This document shows positions 8,311 to 10,189 of a stretch of 10,189 bases of DNA, one piece after another. The notes below the pieces were generated by a model, which saw only the letters and a list, made by a program, of their open reading frames with translations, searched no databases and had not been told where the DNA came from. The stretch comes from JANOGU01 sp964499865. GTDB taxonomy: Bacteria; Pseudomonadota; Alphaproteobacteria; Rhodobacterales; Rhodobacteraceae. Position 1 is the stretch's first letter; each line of letters opens with the position of its first letter. Both the position numbers and the translations under genes were made by a program. Location: positions 1 to 10,189 of the forward strand of contig CAZCPY010000112.1 in the NCBI GenBank assembly GCA_964499865.1. Direction: 5' to 3'.

Positions 8311-8898
8311 ATGTTCCTGCGCCTTGCCGCCCTCCTGCTGAGCCTTGCGCTCGTCTCTGCCTGCGAGAAGACCACCGCGGTGACCGAGCCCCCGCGCGAG
8401 CTGGGCAACTTCGAACTGGGGTTCAGCGTGGTGACGACGGCCAACATGCAGAAGGTGCCGATCTCGCGCCAGGCCACGGGCGAAGAGTGGCAGGCGGCGC
8501 TGCAGCGCGCGGTCGAGGCGCGGCTGCGCCGCTATTCGGGCGACCGGCTCTACAACATCGGCATCTCGGTCGACGGCTTTGCGCTGGCGCCGCCGGGGGT
8601 GCCGGTGGTGGTCAAGCCGGAATCGATCCTGATCGTCTCGGCGGTGGCCTTCGACGATGCGACGGGCACGCAGCTGAACCCCGAAGGCTTCCAGATCACC
8701 GCCTTTGAACGGGGCGGGACGACCGACAGCTTCATCGGCTCCGGCCTGACCCGCACGCGCGAGGAACAGATGGACGAGCTGGCCTTCGTCGCCGTGCGGC
8801 GGCTGGAGGAATGGCTGTACCAGAACCGCGAGTGGTTCGGCGTCACCGTCGAACGCCGCACCGCGGCACCGGCGCCCACGGTGGTATCCGGGCCCTGA
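8311..8898 (+). CDS. Uncharacterised lipoprotein
   Basis: A 195-residue protein with a clear lipoprotein signal: MFLRLAALLLSLALVSAC, lipobox VSA-C with the lipidated cysteine at 18 and glutamate at +2 (not aspartate, so by the E. coli rule it would go to the outer membrane). The mature part has no domain I can name. It contains LGNFELGFSVV, then EEWQAALQRAVEARLRRYSGDRLYNIGISVDGFALAPPGVPVV, a strand-rich middle (ESILIVSAVAFDDATG) and a helical end (EEQMDELAFVAVRRLEEWLYQNREWF). I recall similar hypothetical lipoproteins in Rhodobacterales beginning CEKTT-x-V-T-E, so it is probably a conserved orphan family. The start at 8311 is preceded by GGGGGAG at ten bases; the in-frame ATG at 8251 would bury the signal peptide behind 20 residues. 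The gene is divergent from the P450 gene and upstream of tuf, from which a terminator separates it. Confidence 0.85.
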   Translation: MFLRLAALLLSLALVSACEKTTAVTEPPRELGNFELGFSVVTTANMQKVPISRQATGEEWQAALQRAVEARLRRYSGDRLYNIGISVDGFALAPPGVPVVVKPESILIVSAVAFDDATGTQLNPEGFQITAFERGGTTDSFIGSGLTRTREEQMDELAFVAVRRLEEWLYQNREWFGVTVERRTAAPAPTVVSGP

Positions 8899-8903
8899 CG
8901 GCG

Positions 8904-8935
8904 GGCGGCCTCGGGGCCGCCTTCTGCGCTTGATT
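8904..8935 (+). terminator. Intrinsic-like terminator after the lipoprotein gene
   Basis: ggcggcc (8904-8910) and ggccgcc (8915-8921) form a perfect 7-bp stem with loop tcgg, five bases after the stop, followed by ttctgcgcttgatttt, which is T-rich but interrupted. The tail overlaps the candidate -35 of the tuf promoter, so the two genes are transcribed separately and the region is tightly packed. Confidence 0.65.
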
Positions 8936-8957
8936 TTCCCCAGGTGGGGCCTTAAGT
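8930..8957 (+). promoter_or_regulatory. Candidate tuf promoter
   Basis: TTGATT (8930-8935, 4 of 6) and TTAAGT (8952-8957, 3 of 6) are separated by 16 bases; the spacer holds a small dyad, CCCC-aggt-GGGG (8938-8949). Transcription would begin near 8964, giving a leader of about 49 bases that contains a stem (8973-8991) and an AGGAG ribosome-binding site (9000-9004). It is the only plausible site in the 114-bp gap. Confidence 0.45.
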
Positions 8958-9012
8958 CGCGCCCCGCAATGCGGCGGGTGCCGGGCCCGCCAGACCGCGA
9001 GGAGAGACCCTG

Positions 9013-10188
<1,176 letters not shown>

Positions 10189-10189
10189 C

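Overview
The window looks like a stretch of chromosome from a high-GC alphaproteobacterium, most probably Rhodobacteraceae (Rhodobacter/Paracoccus relatives). The evidence is the strongly G/C-ending codon use, the near-family-standard EtfA/EtfB, ParC and EF-Tu sequences, and the order HIG1 protein, cobalamin adenosyltransferase, etfB, etfA. This assignment comes from recalled family sequences, not from a search.

Layout. Positions 1-2532 (minus strand) hold a metabolic block read right to left: a small HIG1-type two-helix membrane protein, ATP:cob(I)alamin adenosyltransferase four bases later, a 110-bp gap with a hairpin, then etfB and etfA one base apart; etfA runs off the left edge. Positions 2584-3405 (minus) encode a short-chain dehydrogenase and 3461-3922 (minus) a membrane-anchored SH3-domain protein whose stop codon lies in a perfect 15-bp tandem duplication. 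A 145-bp divergent gap leads to parC (4068-6374, plus). Positions 6375-6813 are a 439-bp non-coding gap between the convergent parC and P450 genes, packed with stem-loops, including one of about 30 bp. A cytochrome P450 (6814-8187, minus) is divergent from an unrecognised lipoprotein gene (8311-8898, plus) with back-to-back candidate promoters. A hairpin terminator and a tuf promoter/leader follow, then a complete tuf (9013-10188) ending one base before the window edge.

How the genes work together. EtfA and EtfB form the electron carrier that takes electrons from acyl-CoA and related dehydrogenases to the quinone pool. The adenosyltransferase makes coenzyme B12 for mutases such as methylmalonyl-CoA or ethylmalonyl-CoA mutase. 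A shared role in acyl-CoA carbon metabolism is plausible but inferred. ParC (topoisomerase IV) and EF-Tu are housekeeping proteins; the dehydrogenase, P450, SH3 protein and lipoprotein have unknown substrates or roles.

I found no clear sign of a new multi-gene system: no mobile element, CRISPR array, defence genes or biosynthetic cluster, and no tRNA or rRNA. The most unusual items are the structured convergent intergenic region, the methionine at the quinolone-determining position of ParC, the duplicated stop region and the orphan P450 beside an unknown lipoprotein.
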